Positions 42,871-49,951 of a DNA stretch of 49,951 bases are shown piece by piece. The translations under genes and the position numbers were made by a program. Source of the stretch: Caulobacteraceae bacterium (lineage in GTDB: Bacteria; Pseudomonadota; Alphaproteobacteria; Caulobacterales; Caulobacteraceae); assembly GCA_030446805.1 (NCBI GenBank), contig JAUJMO010000004.1:104581-154531 (forward strand). The letters run 5' to 3'. Within the stretch, counting starts at the first letter, position 1; each line of letters opens with the position of its first letter. A model generated the notes under the pieces. The model worked only from the letters and a program-made list of their open reading frames with translations. It did no database searches and was not told the DNA's origin.

Positions 42871-44843
42871 CGCGCGCTGGGGTTCAGGCGCGGTTGGTCC
42901 TTCATGCCCTCGCCGATGAAGAAGCCAGGCCAGGACGGCTGGTTGTAGGCCATCTGCTGCCCGGCCACCTGCGCCCGGTACTGCGGATCGTGCATCAGGG
43001 TGACCATCCGGTGTTCGGTCAGATAGGGCGTGGCGTAGACCCGCAGCGCCTTGTTGTCCTCCGCGCGGAAGATCACCTCCTCGCGCCAGTCGCCGAGGAT
43101 GTCGGCCGCCAAGGCCGGATTGGACTTGGTGCCGTTGTTCGTGGTCGCCCCCACGGCGGTCAGCAGCGGCGTGACCTCGCCCGTGGTCCAGTTCCACTTC
43201 GACACCTGATTGCGATCGAGCAGTTCGCGCAGCAGGTCCCCGTCCCACCAGACCGCGAAGTTCATCTGCCGCGGGCGCTGCGACCCGATCACCCGGCCCC
43301 GCGCGTCATAAAGGTTGTCGGAGTTGCTGCCCCAGGCCTCGGCGCCGGGGTGGCGGGGGTCGATGTCCATGGCCACGCCCCGGCCGGTGTCGTTCGGAGC
43401 CTGGGTGCTCCAAAGGACGGCGCCCGTGCGGGCGTCCAGCATGGCCGCGCCGACGCCGCCGTTGCGCGACGGACTTTCGTGCACGCCCCATCTCTCCAGG
43501 CCGGGACGGGTGGGGTCGAGGTCGGAGACGTGCATGGCGTCGCCATGGTGCAGCTTGGCGGTCCACAGCGGTTGGCCGTCGTCGTCCACGACCATGGAGC
43601 CGTAGACGATCTCGTGGCGGCCGTCGGCGTCCACGTCGGCGACGCTGAATTGATGGTTGCCCTGGCCGCCGAAGCCCTCCGGGGCCTGGTTGCTGTCGAA
43701 GAACCAGCGCGGGGTCAGCCGGCCGTTGCGATAGTCCCAGGCCGCGATGGTGGAACGGCCGTAGTAACCACGCCCCATGACGATGCTGGGTCGCTGCCCG
43801 TCCAGATAGGCGACTCCGCCCAGGAAACGGTCGGAACGGTTGGCGTAGCCGTCGCCCCAGAGCTCGGTCAGCTGCTCCGGGGTGGGGCTGCTGGTGGCGG
43901 GGTGGCGCTGTGGCGCGTAAGGGGCGCTCGCCAGCGCACGGCCGGTGCGGCCGTCGAAGACGGTCAGATACTCAGGCCCGCTCAGGATGCGGCCGATGCG
44001 GGGGGCCACCATGGTCCCGTCCGAGCGCGTCACCGCGCCCGTGCGGTCGCGTTGCGGGATTTCGCCCTCCTTGCCGCGCCAGTCTGCGCGCGGGTCTCCG
44101 ATGACCTTGCCTTGGCCGTCTACGGTCCCGTCCGACGTCCTGACGGCCATCTCGGCGCGGCCGTCCCCGTCGAAGTCATGGACCAGGAACTGGGTGTAGT
44201 GCGCGCCCGCGCGGATGTTGCGGCCGAGGTCGATGCGCCACAGGCGCTGGCCGGAGAGGGTGTAGGCGTCGATCAGGACCGGCCCGCTATAGCCCGGGAA
44301 GGCGTTGTCCCTGGAGTTGGTCGGGTCCCACTTGAGCACGATCTCATAGCGCCCGTCGCCGTCGAGATCGCCCACGCTCGCGTCATTGGCTGTGTAGGTG
44401 TAGGCGACGCCGTCCGGGGTCGTGCCGCCGGCTGGCTGCTGCAACGGCACGGTCAGATAGCCCTGGCTCCAGACGGGAACGGCGGCCTCGGCGCGTCCCC
44501 GGGCTCGACCGGAGGCGCGTACGCTGTAGACCGCACCAGTCGCCCCGCTCCGGTCCACGAAGTTGGTGCTCGTGGACACCGGCCGCGGGTTCACCTTACG
44601 GCCGTTGCGGAAGACGTCAAAGGCCGTCCGCGCAGGATCGGTGGCCAGCAGCCGCCAGCTGACCAGCACACCGCCGCCCTGGGCGGGGACGGCCACCAAA
44701 CCGCGATCCAAGCGCTCAAGCTGGACCGCCCCTGGTTTGCCCGTCTGAGCTGCCGTTGCATACGCGGTGGCGGCGGCTGCAAGGCCTGTCGCCAGGGCGA
44801 TAGCCCGTCCTGTCCGCACCCGCCCCACCTCCGATATCGGCAT
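42867..44843 (-). CDS. Rhamnogalacturonan lyase (PL11)
   Basis: From ATG 44843, which has AGGAGGAA upstream; the longer frame to 44906 lacks a good ribosome site. About 658 residues with a signal peptide (AIALATGLAAAATAYATAAQ). An N-terminal Fn3-like strand region (RLLATDPARTAFDVFRNGRK) leads into the eight-bladed PL11 propeller of the Bacillus YesW/YesX type: YTANDASVGDLDGDGRYEIV, LKWDPTNSRDN, YTQFLVHDFDGDGRAEMAVR, SDRFLGGVAYLDG, NHQFSVADVDADGRHEIVYG, LGDWREEVIFR and a final LMHDPQYR. The repeated D-x-D-x-D-G loops bind calcium. It cleaves the rhamnose-galacturonate backbone by beta-elimination. It is the first gene of the PL11-CE12 pair and divergent from the TonB receptor gene. Confidence 0.94.
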   Translation of the reverse strand: MPISEVGRVRTGRAIALATGLAAAATAYATAAQTGKPGAVQLERLDRGLVAVPAQGGGVLVSWRLLATDPARTAFDVFRNGRKVNPRPVSTSTNFVDRSGATGAVYSVRASGRARGRAEAAVPVWSQGYLTVPLQQPAGGTTPDGVAYTYTANDASVGDLDGDGRYEIVLKWDPTNSRDNAFPGYSGPVLIDAYTLSGQRLWRIDLGRNIRAGAHYTQFLVHDFDGDGRAEMAVRTSDGTVDGQGKVIGDPRADWRGKEGEIPQRDRTGAVTRSDGTMVAPRIGRILSGPEYLTVFDGRTGRALASAPYAPQRHPATSSPTPEQLTELWGDGYANRSDRFLGGVAYLDGQRPSIVMGRGYYGRSTIAAWDYRNGRLTPRWFFDSNQAPEGFGGQGNHQFSVADVDADGRHEIVYGSMVVDDDGQPLWTAKLHHGDAMHVSDLDPTRPGLERWGVHESPSRNGGVGAAMLDARTGAVLWSTQAPNDTGRGVAMDIDPRHPGAEAWGSNSDNLYDARGRVIGSQRPRQMNFAVWWDGDLLRELLDRNQVSKWNWTTGEVTPLLTAVGATTNNGTKSNPALAADILGDWREEVIFRAEDNKALRVYATPYLTEHRMVTLMHDPQYRAQVAGQQMAYNQPSWPGFFIGEGMKDQPRLNPSAR

Positions 44844-44899
44844 AACTGTGTTCCTCCTGCTGCCATGGGCCGCTGATTCGTCCCGTCCCACAGAGTGTT

Positions 44900-44927
44900 T
44901 TGACATTTCACATTATGGCATTATCAC
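44900..44927 (+). promoter_or_regulatory. Candidate promoter and operator of the TonB-dependent receptor gene
   Basis: TTGACA (44900-44905), 16 bases, then TATCAC (44922-44927), in an AT-rich patch of the 209-base divergent region. The spacer holds CATTAT-GG-CATTAT, a direct repeat that could be a regulator site. The -35 is perfect; the -10 is weak. Confidence 0.4.
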
Positions 44928-45052
44928 AGGCGTGACCATACGCTTTCGGCGCTTGACGCGGGTCCGGCGACGAAGGCTGTGAGCACAGGGAGACGCCTGA
45001 CCTGCATCGGTTGGGGGCAGGCGATAAAACAAAATACGCCGGGGAGATGCTG

Positions 45053-48000
45053 ATGCTTATCAAGGTGAATGGCCGCCGCGGCATGCGCGCGACCTCGTCC
45101 TGGGCCGTGCTGAGCGTGCTCATCGCCTCCAGCGCGACCGGCGCTCTGGCGCAGTCGGTCCAGCCGCCGCCCGCAGAGCCCCAGGCCAACCCGCAGACAA
45201 CCTCCCGACACCAGGAGACCCAGGTCCAGGGCGCGGCCGTCAACCCCAACGCTCCGGAGCCGACGCCCCAAGTCGAACCGTCGCCCGGCGAGATCGCCGA
45301 AGCGCAAGCCACCATCCGGGCCGGGGGCGAAACCGCCCCAGACGCGCCGCCCGCCGAAGACCTCGACCAGGATAGCGCCAACGAGGTCTCCGAGGTCATC
45401 GTCGTGGGCACCCGGGCCAGCCTTCAGTCGGCGATCGACCGCAAGCGGCGCGCCGCCACCAACGTCGACTCGATCGTGGCGGAGGATGTCTCGCAGTTCC
45501 CCGACAAGAACATCGGCGAGGCGCTGTCGCGTGTGACGGGCGTCCAGCTCACCCGGGATTTCGGCGAAGGCTCGCAGGTCAGCATCCGCGGAGTCGAACC
45601 CGACCTGAACCGCGTGGAGATCAATGGGCTGAGCTTGCTGGGGAACTCCGGCACCGGCAACCGCGGGGCCAGCTTCCAAGAACTCGCCTCCGAGCTCGTC
45701 GCCTCCATCGACGTATTCAAGGGCTTCACCGCGGACATGACCGAAGGCGGCGTGGGCGGTACGGTCAGCATCCGCACGCGCAAGCCGCTGGACCTGCGCG
45801 AGCCGCTTTTCTCGGTGACGGGTTCGGGCCAGTACTACGGCATCACCGAGACGACGAAGTTCCGTGGCAACATCACCGCGGGCCGGAAGTTCTTTGACAA
45901 CCGCTTCGGGATCATCCTGAACGCCACATTCGACGACAATGACCGGAGCAGCGACTACCTGCGCAACACGGAGTGGGTGCGCTTCAACACGACGGCGACC
46001 GCCTCCGGCGACTACGATAACTCACCTGAGAAGACTTTCGCGAATCCCACCTTCGCCTCCGCGATGCGGAAGCAAGACTGCCCCACCGGTACGGGTGCGG
46101 CGGCCCTGTCCTGTTTGCAGCAGTGGGACGACAACATCCCGCGCATTCCTCGCTACAGCCAATGGGACCGAAGCGACAGGCGGAGCTCCTTTACAGGCAC
46201 GGCACAATACCGTTTCAACGACAACCTGAACGCATTCCTCGAGTATACCCGAAACAGTCGTGACGAGTTCCTGACCGACTTCAACCGGGTCGTCGACGTC
46301 ACGGCGCAGAGCCGCATCGACGCCATAACCTACGATCGGAATGGGAACCCCATAAGGACGGCTGGAGTCGGTCTGCCCGTCACGCGCACGGCGGTGGTGG
46401 ACGCGAACCACAATGTGATCAACTTCTTCACCGCGTCTCGTGCGTCTACGGGCTCTACGGCGACTTTGAACACTTCGGGTGCGTCGGCCAATTTGGGGTC
46501 GGCGAACATCTTCAATGTGCAGACGCGTGAATTCCGGCAAGAGTTCTCGTCGGACTACGCGTCCGGAGGTTTTCAATGGAAGAGCGACCAGCTGGTCGTT
46601 GACGGCCTGTTCGGCCTGACGAAGGCGCATCAGGAGAACGACACCAACAGCGTTTCATTCAACGCCTCCATTCCGAACATTCACATCGTGCTGTCCGATA
46701 CAGGCGTCCCATCCTTCACGTTCCCGAGCGGACACGACCCGGACAACCCCGCCACTTACGGGATCTTCGCCAACAATGGCGCGGGAGTGAACTATACAAC
46801 GACGGCGGCCACGTTTCAGTACCGTCCCGTCCTGAACGACACGGCGGAGAACACCGTCAAGCTCGACGTCGACTACCTCCCGGACATGCCGTTCTTCAGC
46901 AAGTTTGAAGCTGGCTATCAATACCGAGATACCAGTCTGGAGCAGTACCTGGGTGGCGGATACACCATGCGCAGCATCGACCCGGTCACGGGAAGGCCGG
47001 TGAATCCGATCATTGTTCAGGGCGGCAACGTAAACCACAACTTCAACATTGGCCCGACGATCACGAGCACTTCGGGTCCCACGACCAACTTCCTGACCAA
47101 TCCGGTCACCCTGACAACCAATCTCTCGCCAGCACGGCTGCTTGAGCTTGTGAACAGCGCTGGGCAGCGCACACGCAGCAACTTCTTCCAGGGATCCCAG
47201 TACGATCCCGGCGTGCCGCTCCCGGCCGGTTGGTTCACGCCCGACGCCCTCAAGGCGCTGAACTCCGGCCTGACGGATCTGTCGTTGTTCGATCAGGACC
47301 TCATCTTCCGGTCCGTCGGACGCAACGCCGCCGGAGCGGTCGTGGGCGAGTTCGATCAGATCCCGGGCTTCATCATCGAGGAGAAAATCCAGGCGGGTTA
47401 CCTGCAAACCCACTTCGGCACCGAACTGTTCAACCGCGAGCTGTCGGGGAACGTGGGCGTCCGCTACGTCGCGACCGAGACGGAGTCGACCGGCTCCTAC
47501 ATCCAACGTCAGACCATCGACAATCCCGCTGGGGGCAACCCGATCACGGAGGAGATATCGACCTCGGTGGTCTCGGTGAACCGTGCCTACGAGGACTATC
47601 TGCCCTCCTTCAACCTGCAATATGAGTTCACCGAACAGCTGATTGCGCGGTTGAGCGCGGCCAAGGTGCTGGCTCGCCCACGGCCGTTCGATCTTCGGCC
47701 CAACGCAAACTGCGTCTTCAACCGCACAGCGGTCGGCCTCAGCGACGACGACCTGGACGACTGCACGGCGGGGAACCCCGCGCTCGAGCCCTACCGGGCG
47801 AACCAGTACGATGTGACGCTGAGCTATTTCGCCAACCGGGACACGCTTCTGAACGCGTCATATTTCTACAAGGACATTCAGAGCTTCATTCTCCAATCCA
47901 CCCTGCGGAGCGGCGTCGACCTGTTCGGCGACGGCAACCTCTTCGACGTAAGACAGCCCATCAACGGGGCGGGCGCGAAGATCAAGGGTCTAGAGCTGTC

Positions 48001-48442
48001 GGCGCAGACGGTGTTCACCTTTCTGCCCGCGCCTTTCGACGGTTTCGGAGGGCAGATCAACTACACCTACAGCAAGGCCGAGAACGTCGGCATCTTCAAC
48101 CAGCTGACCTTCGAGGAACTGCCCTTCCCGGGCTTGTCCGAGCACAGCTTCAACATCGTGGCCTTCTACGACAAGGGGCCCCTAAACGCCCGCGTCGCTT
48201 ACCAAGCCCGGACCGAGTACCTGCAAGCGGCCGCCGAGCGCTCAGGCAACCCGGTGTTCCGCGACGGCACCGGATATCTCGACGGCCGAGTGGCCTACCG
48301 CTTCAACGAGCACTTCACCGTCTTCGCCGAAGCCAAGAACCTCACCGACGAGATCGAACGGACCACATCGGGGGACATCCGCCTGACCGAGGCGGCGTGG
48401 TCCGGCCGGCGGTATTTCATCGGCTTCACTTACCGCAACTAG
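45053..48442 (+). CDS. TonB-dependent receptor for rhamnogalacturonan fragments
   Basis: A 1129-residue outer-membrane protein. I choose ATG 45053 because GGGGAG (45041-45046) is six bases away; ATG 45047 abuts that site. It has a signal peptide (VLSVLIASSATGALAQ), a Pro/Gln/Glu-rich segment of about 80 residues and the TonB box VSEVIVVGTRASL. The plug domain shows VAEDVSQFPDKNIGEALSRV, SQVSIRGVEPDLNRVEINGL and ADMTEGGVGGTVSIRTRKPL. A large barrel ends in RRYFIGFTYRN. This is the Caulobacter-type TonB receptor associated with polysaccharide loci. Position between PL11 and PL26 lyases makes rhamnogalacturonan oligosaccharides the likely ligand. The barrel part (about 46.3-47.2 kb) looks less GC-biased than the ends. 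Confidence 0.93.
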   Translation: MLIKVNGRRGMRATSSWAVLSVLIASSATGALAQSVQPPPAEPQANPQTTSRHQETQVQGAAVNPNAPEPTPQVEPSPGEIAEAQATIRAGGETAPDAPPAEDLDQDSANEVSEVIVVGTRASLQSAIDRKRRAATNVDSIVAEDVSQFPDKNIGEALSRVTGVQLTRDFGEGSQVSIRGVEPDLNRVEINGLSLLGNSGTGNRGASFQELASELVASIDVFKGFTADMTEGGVGGTVSIRTRKPLDLREPLFSVTGSGQYYGITETTKFRGNITAGRKFFDNRFGIILNATFDDNDRSSDYLRNTEWVRFNTTATASGDYDNSPEKTFANPTFASAMRKQDCPTGTGAAALSCLQQWDDNIPRIPRYSQWDRSDRRSSFTGTAQYRFNDNLNAFLEYTRNSRDEFLTDFNRVVDVTAQSRIDAITYDRNGNPIRTAGVGLPVTRTAVVDANHNVINFFTASRASTGSTATLNTSGASANLGSANIFNVQTREFRQEFSSDYASGGFQWKSDQLVVDGLFGLTKAHQENDTNSVSFNASIPNIHIVLSDTGVPSFTFPSGHDPDNPATYGIFANNGAGVNYTTTAATFQYRPVLNDTAENTVKLDVDYLPDMPFFSKFEAGYQYRDTSLEQYLGGGYTMRSIDPVTGRPVNPIIVQGGNVNHNFNIGPTITSTSGPTTNFLTNPVTLTTNLSPARLLELVNSAGQRTRSNFFQGSQYDPGVPLPAGWFTPDALKALNSGLTDLSLFDQDLIFRSVGRNAAGAVVGEFDQIPGFIIEEKIQAGYLQTHFGTELFNRELSGNVGVRYVATETESTGSYIQRQTIDNPAGGNPITEEISTSVVSVNRAYEDYLPSFNLQYEFTEQLIARLSAAKVLARPRPFDLRPNANCVFNRTAVGLSDDDLDDCTAGNPALEPYRANQYDVTLSYFANRDTLLNASYFYKDIQSFILQSTLRSGVDLFGDGNLFDVRQPINGAGAKIKGLELSAQTVFTFLPAPFDGFGGQINYTYSKAENVGIFNQLTFEELPFPGLSEHSFNIVAFYDKGPLNARVAYQARTEYLQAAAERSGNPVFRDGTGYLDGRVAYRFNEHFTVFAEAKNLTDEIERTTSGDIRLTEAAWSGRRYFIGFTYRN

Positions 48443-48452
48443 CGAAGCCGGC

Positions 48453-48478
48453 GCGGACCGGGGTCCGCCGCCGTTTTC
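48453..48478 (+). terminator. Terminator after the TonB-dependent receptor gene
   Basis: GCGGAC (48453-48458), loop CGGG, GTCCGC, shortly followed by TTTT (48474-48477). It is well placed 10 bases after the stop, with moderate stem strength. Confidence 0.5.
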
Positions 48479-48554
48479 GTGAAAGAGCTCTCGCACCAGC
48501 CTCTCCGGCGGCTCTCAGGCATCACCGGTCGGCCTTTCATCGCCAGGAACCACT

Positions 48555-49951
48555 ATGGTGCAGTCCGTGAACCGCCGCGAGCTCGTCACTTCCGGGGCCA
48601 CGATCGCGTTCGCCTCCGCCTGGGGAGCGGGCGCAGCGGCGCAGGTCCGCACGCCAGACCCAGGCCTTCTTCCCACCGCGGTCGTCTGGCTCGACGGCGC
48701 TCCGCCGGTGCGGCACGAGGGCCAGACCTGGGGCGTGCCGTGGCCTCAGGGTCATCACCGCCGCAATCGGACTTTCACCGCGACCGCTCCGGACGGCCGT
48801 GCCGTTCCGCTGCAGACCTGGCCGCTCGCCTACTGGCCGGACGGCTCGCTCAAGTGGACGGCCCACGCCGTCGGGCCGGGGCCGGGCGCCACGCCCGCCC
48901 AGCTGTCGATAAACCCGGGCCGGCCCACGGCGCCGGCCCGGTCCGTCAGCGTGCGGGAGACCGACGAGGCTGTGGAGGTCGTCACCGACGGACTGCGTTG
49001 GCGCCTTCCGCGCCGCGGCCCCGCGCTGATCGGGTCGGCCACCCGGAACGGGCGTGAGCTCCTCCGAGACGTTCGGCTGGTCGCCCTGCGCCAGGACCAG
49101 CCCGAGCTGGCCGAGGGCGCAGGCCTGACGCAGCAGAGCTTCGAAAGCCTCGTGACCTCGGTCACCGTCGAGCAGAAGGGCCCGGTTCGCGCCGTGGTTC
49201 GGCTGGATGGGCGCCACAGCGGCGGCGGGCGGGAGTGGCTGCCCTTCACCGTGCGGCTCTACTTCTACACGGGCAGCGACGCCGTGCGTCTGGTGCACAG
49301 CTTCATCTTCGACGGGGACGAATCCAAGGACTTCATCCGCGGACTCGGCGTTCGCGCGGCCGTGCCCCTGCGCGACGCTCTCCATGATCGCCACCTCCGC
49401 TTCAGTGGGAAAGGCGAGGGGGTCTGGGGCGAGGCGGTCCGCACCCTGACCGGGCTGCGTCGCGATCCCGGCGCCCCTTTCCGGGAGGCGCAGATCGCCG
49501 GCCGCGCCGTGCCGCCTCTCGAGCAGATGTCGCCTTTGGTGCGCAACCGGCTCCACCTCATCCCGGCCTGGGGCGATTTCACCCTGTCGCAACCTACTGC
49601 CGACGGCTTCGAGATACGCAAGCGGACGGGAGCAGGCCACGGCTGGATCGACGCCGCTTCAGGGGAGCGCGCCTCCGGCCTGGCCTATGTCGGCGGGCCC
49701 CGCGGCGGGGCCGCGGTCGGGCTGGCGAACTTTTGGAAAGCCGGGCCCTCCAGGCTCGATGTCCGCGGCGCAACGGGCGAGGCGGCGGAACTCACCGCCT
49801 GGCTATGGTCGCCCGATGCGCCCGCCATGGACCTGCGCTTCTACCATGACGGCTTGGGCATGGAGACGCACGAGCAGGAGAACGAAGGCCTGGAGATCAC
49901 CTACGAGGATTATCAGAAGGGCTGGGGCACGCCGCACGGCATCGCCCGCAC
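48555..49951 (+). CDS. Exo-rhamnogalacturonan lyase family protein (PL26-like, PcRGLX type), 3' end outside the window
   Basis: An open frame of 465 codons from ATG 48555 (AGGAA site upstream) to the window end. It has a Tat-type signal (NRRELVTSGATIAFASAWGA). The N-terminal RIFT-barrel region shows TAVVWLDGAPPVRHEGQTWG, VPWPQG, VPLQTWPLAYWPDGSLKWTA and PLVRNRL-type strands, then EQKGPVRAVVRLDGRH, RLYFYTGSDAVRLVHSFIFD and GDESKDFIRGLGV. These match the PcRGLX-like exo-rhamnogalacturonan lyases, which release unsaturated galacturonosyl-rhamnose from chain ends. The catalytic alpha/alpha barrel would lie beyond the window. It follows the TonB receptor gene by about 110 bases with a terminator between, so it may have its own promoter. 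Confidence 0.82.
   Translation, partial: MVQSVNRRELVTSGATIAFASAWGAGAAAQVRTPDPGLLPTAVVWLDGAPPVRHEGQTWGVPWPQGHHRRNRTFTATAPDGRAVPLQTWPLAYWPDGSLKWTAHAVGPGPGATPAQLSINPGRPTAPARSVSVRETDEAVEVVTDGLRWRLPRRGPALIGSATRNGRELLRDVRLVALRQDQPELAEGAGLTQQSFESLVTSVTVEQKGPVRAVVRLDGRHSGGGREWLPFTVRLYFYTGSDAVRLVHSFIFDGDESKDFIRGLGVRAAVPLRDALHDRHLRFSGKGEGVWGEAVRTLTGLRRDPGAPFREAQIAGRAVPPLEQMSPLVRNRLHLIPAWGDFTLSQPTADGFEIRKRTGAGHGWIDAASGERASGLAYVGGPRGGAAVGLANFWKAGPSRLDVRGATGEAAELTAWLWSPDAPAMDLRFYHDGLGMETHEQENEGLEITYEDYQKGWGTPHGIAR

Noticed and set aside
42723-44876. A 717-codon plus-strand open frame opposite PL11
   Set aside because: Antisense shadow; the minus strand has unmistakable PL11 repeats and a strong ribosome site.
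1-49951. Search by eye for CRISPR arrays, tRNAs, rRNAs, transposases and prophage genes
   Set aside because: No regularly spaced repeats, cloverleaf-like sequences, IS ends or phage proteins were seen.

Overview
The window is about 50 kb of GC-rich DNA with strongly GC-biased third codon positions. Together with DcaP-type and TonB-dependent outer-membrane proteins, a non-phosphorylating L-rhamnose pathway and a UrcA-like small protein, this suggests an alphaproteobacterium, most likely Caulobacteraceae (Caulobacter, Phenylobacterium or Brevundimonas type). That placement is inferred. I see no rRNA, tRNA, CRISPR array, transposase or phage gene.

Layout. (1) 1-3.2 kb: the 3' end of an oligogalacturonate lyase, a winged-helix regulator overlapping a PhzF-family gene, then a decayed stretch holding a ddl (D-Ala-D-Ala ligase) remnant. 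(2) 3.2-9 kb: a tight minus-strand operon of five genes (4-TM protein, SDR, VKOR-like protein, a 4-TM domain fused to a GH1 glycosidase, and another 4-TM protein), divergent from an AraC regulator. The three membrane modules look related to each other. (3) 9.4-15 kb: an acetate operon (DcaP porin, acs, yjcH, actP). Here an 11-bp tandem duplication has removed the porin stop codon and joined porin and acetyl-CoA synthetase in one frame. (4) 15-26 kb: mixed genes: a large secreted beta-propeller/amidohydrolase, an SMP-30-like protein, a methyltransferase, a broken membrane AraC-type regulator, a flavodoxin-fold reductase, a subtilase and an orphan secretin. (5) 26-33 kb: a complete L-rhamnose diketo-hydrolase pathway in two divergent operons around an IclR regulator. 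(6) 33-50 kb: a rhamnogalacturonan-I locus with GH28, a ConA-like lipoprotein, a LysR regulator, a GH43-like/GH35 fusion interrupted by a frameshift, a GDSL/CE12 acetylesterase, a PL11 lyase, a TonB-dependent receptor and a PL26 exo-lyase cut by the window end.

How it works together. The TonB receptor would import rhamnogalacturonan-I fragments. PL11, PL26, GH28, GH43/GH35 and CE12 would cut the backbone, trim galactan/arabinan side chains and remove acetyl groups. Released L-rhamnose would be anomerised (RhaM), oxidised (LRA1), delactonised (LRA2), dehydrated (RhmD), oxidised again (LRA5-type SDR) and hydrolysed (LRA6) to pyruvate and L-lactate. LldD would then oxidise the lactate to pyruvate. 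Acetate freed by CE12 could feed the acetate operon, which is an inference. No inner-membrane rhamnose transporter is present in the window.

Most worth a second look: the 11-bp duplication fusing porin and Acs; the operon with three related 4-TM modules and a membrane-bound GH1; the single-base frameshift in the GH43/GH35 protein; several decayed genes (ddl, the AraC-type regulator, a TPR tail); and a candidate small RNA ending in a UUCG-loop terminator upstream of the LysR gene.
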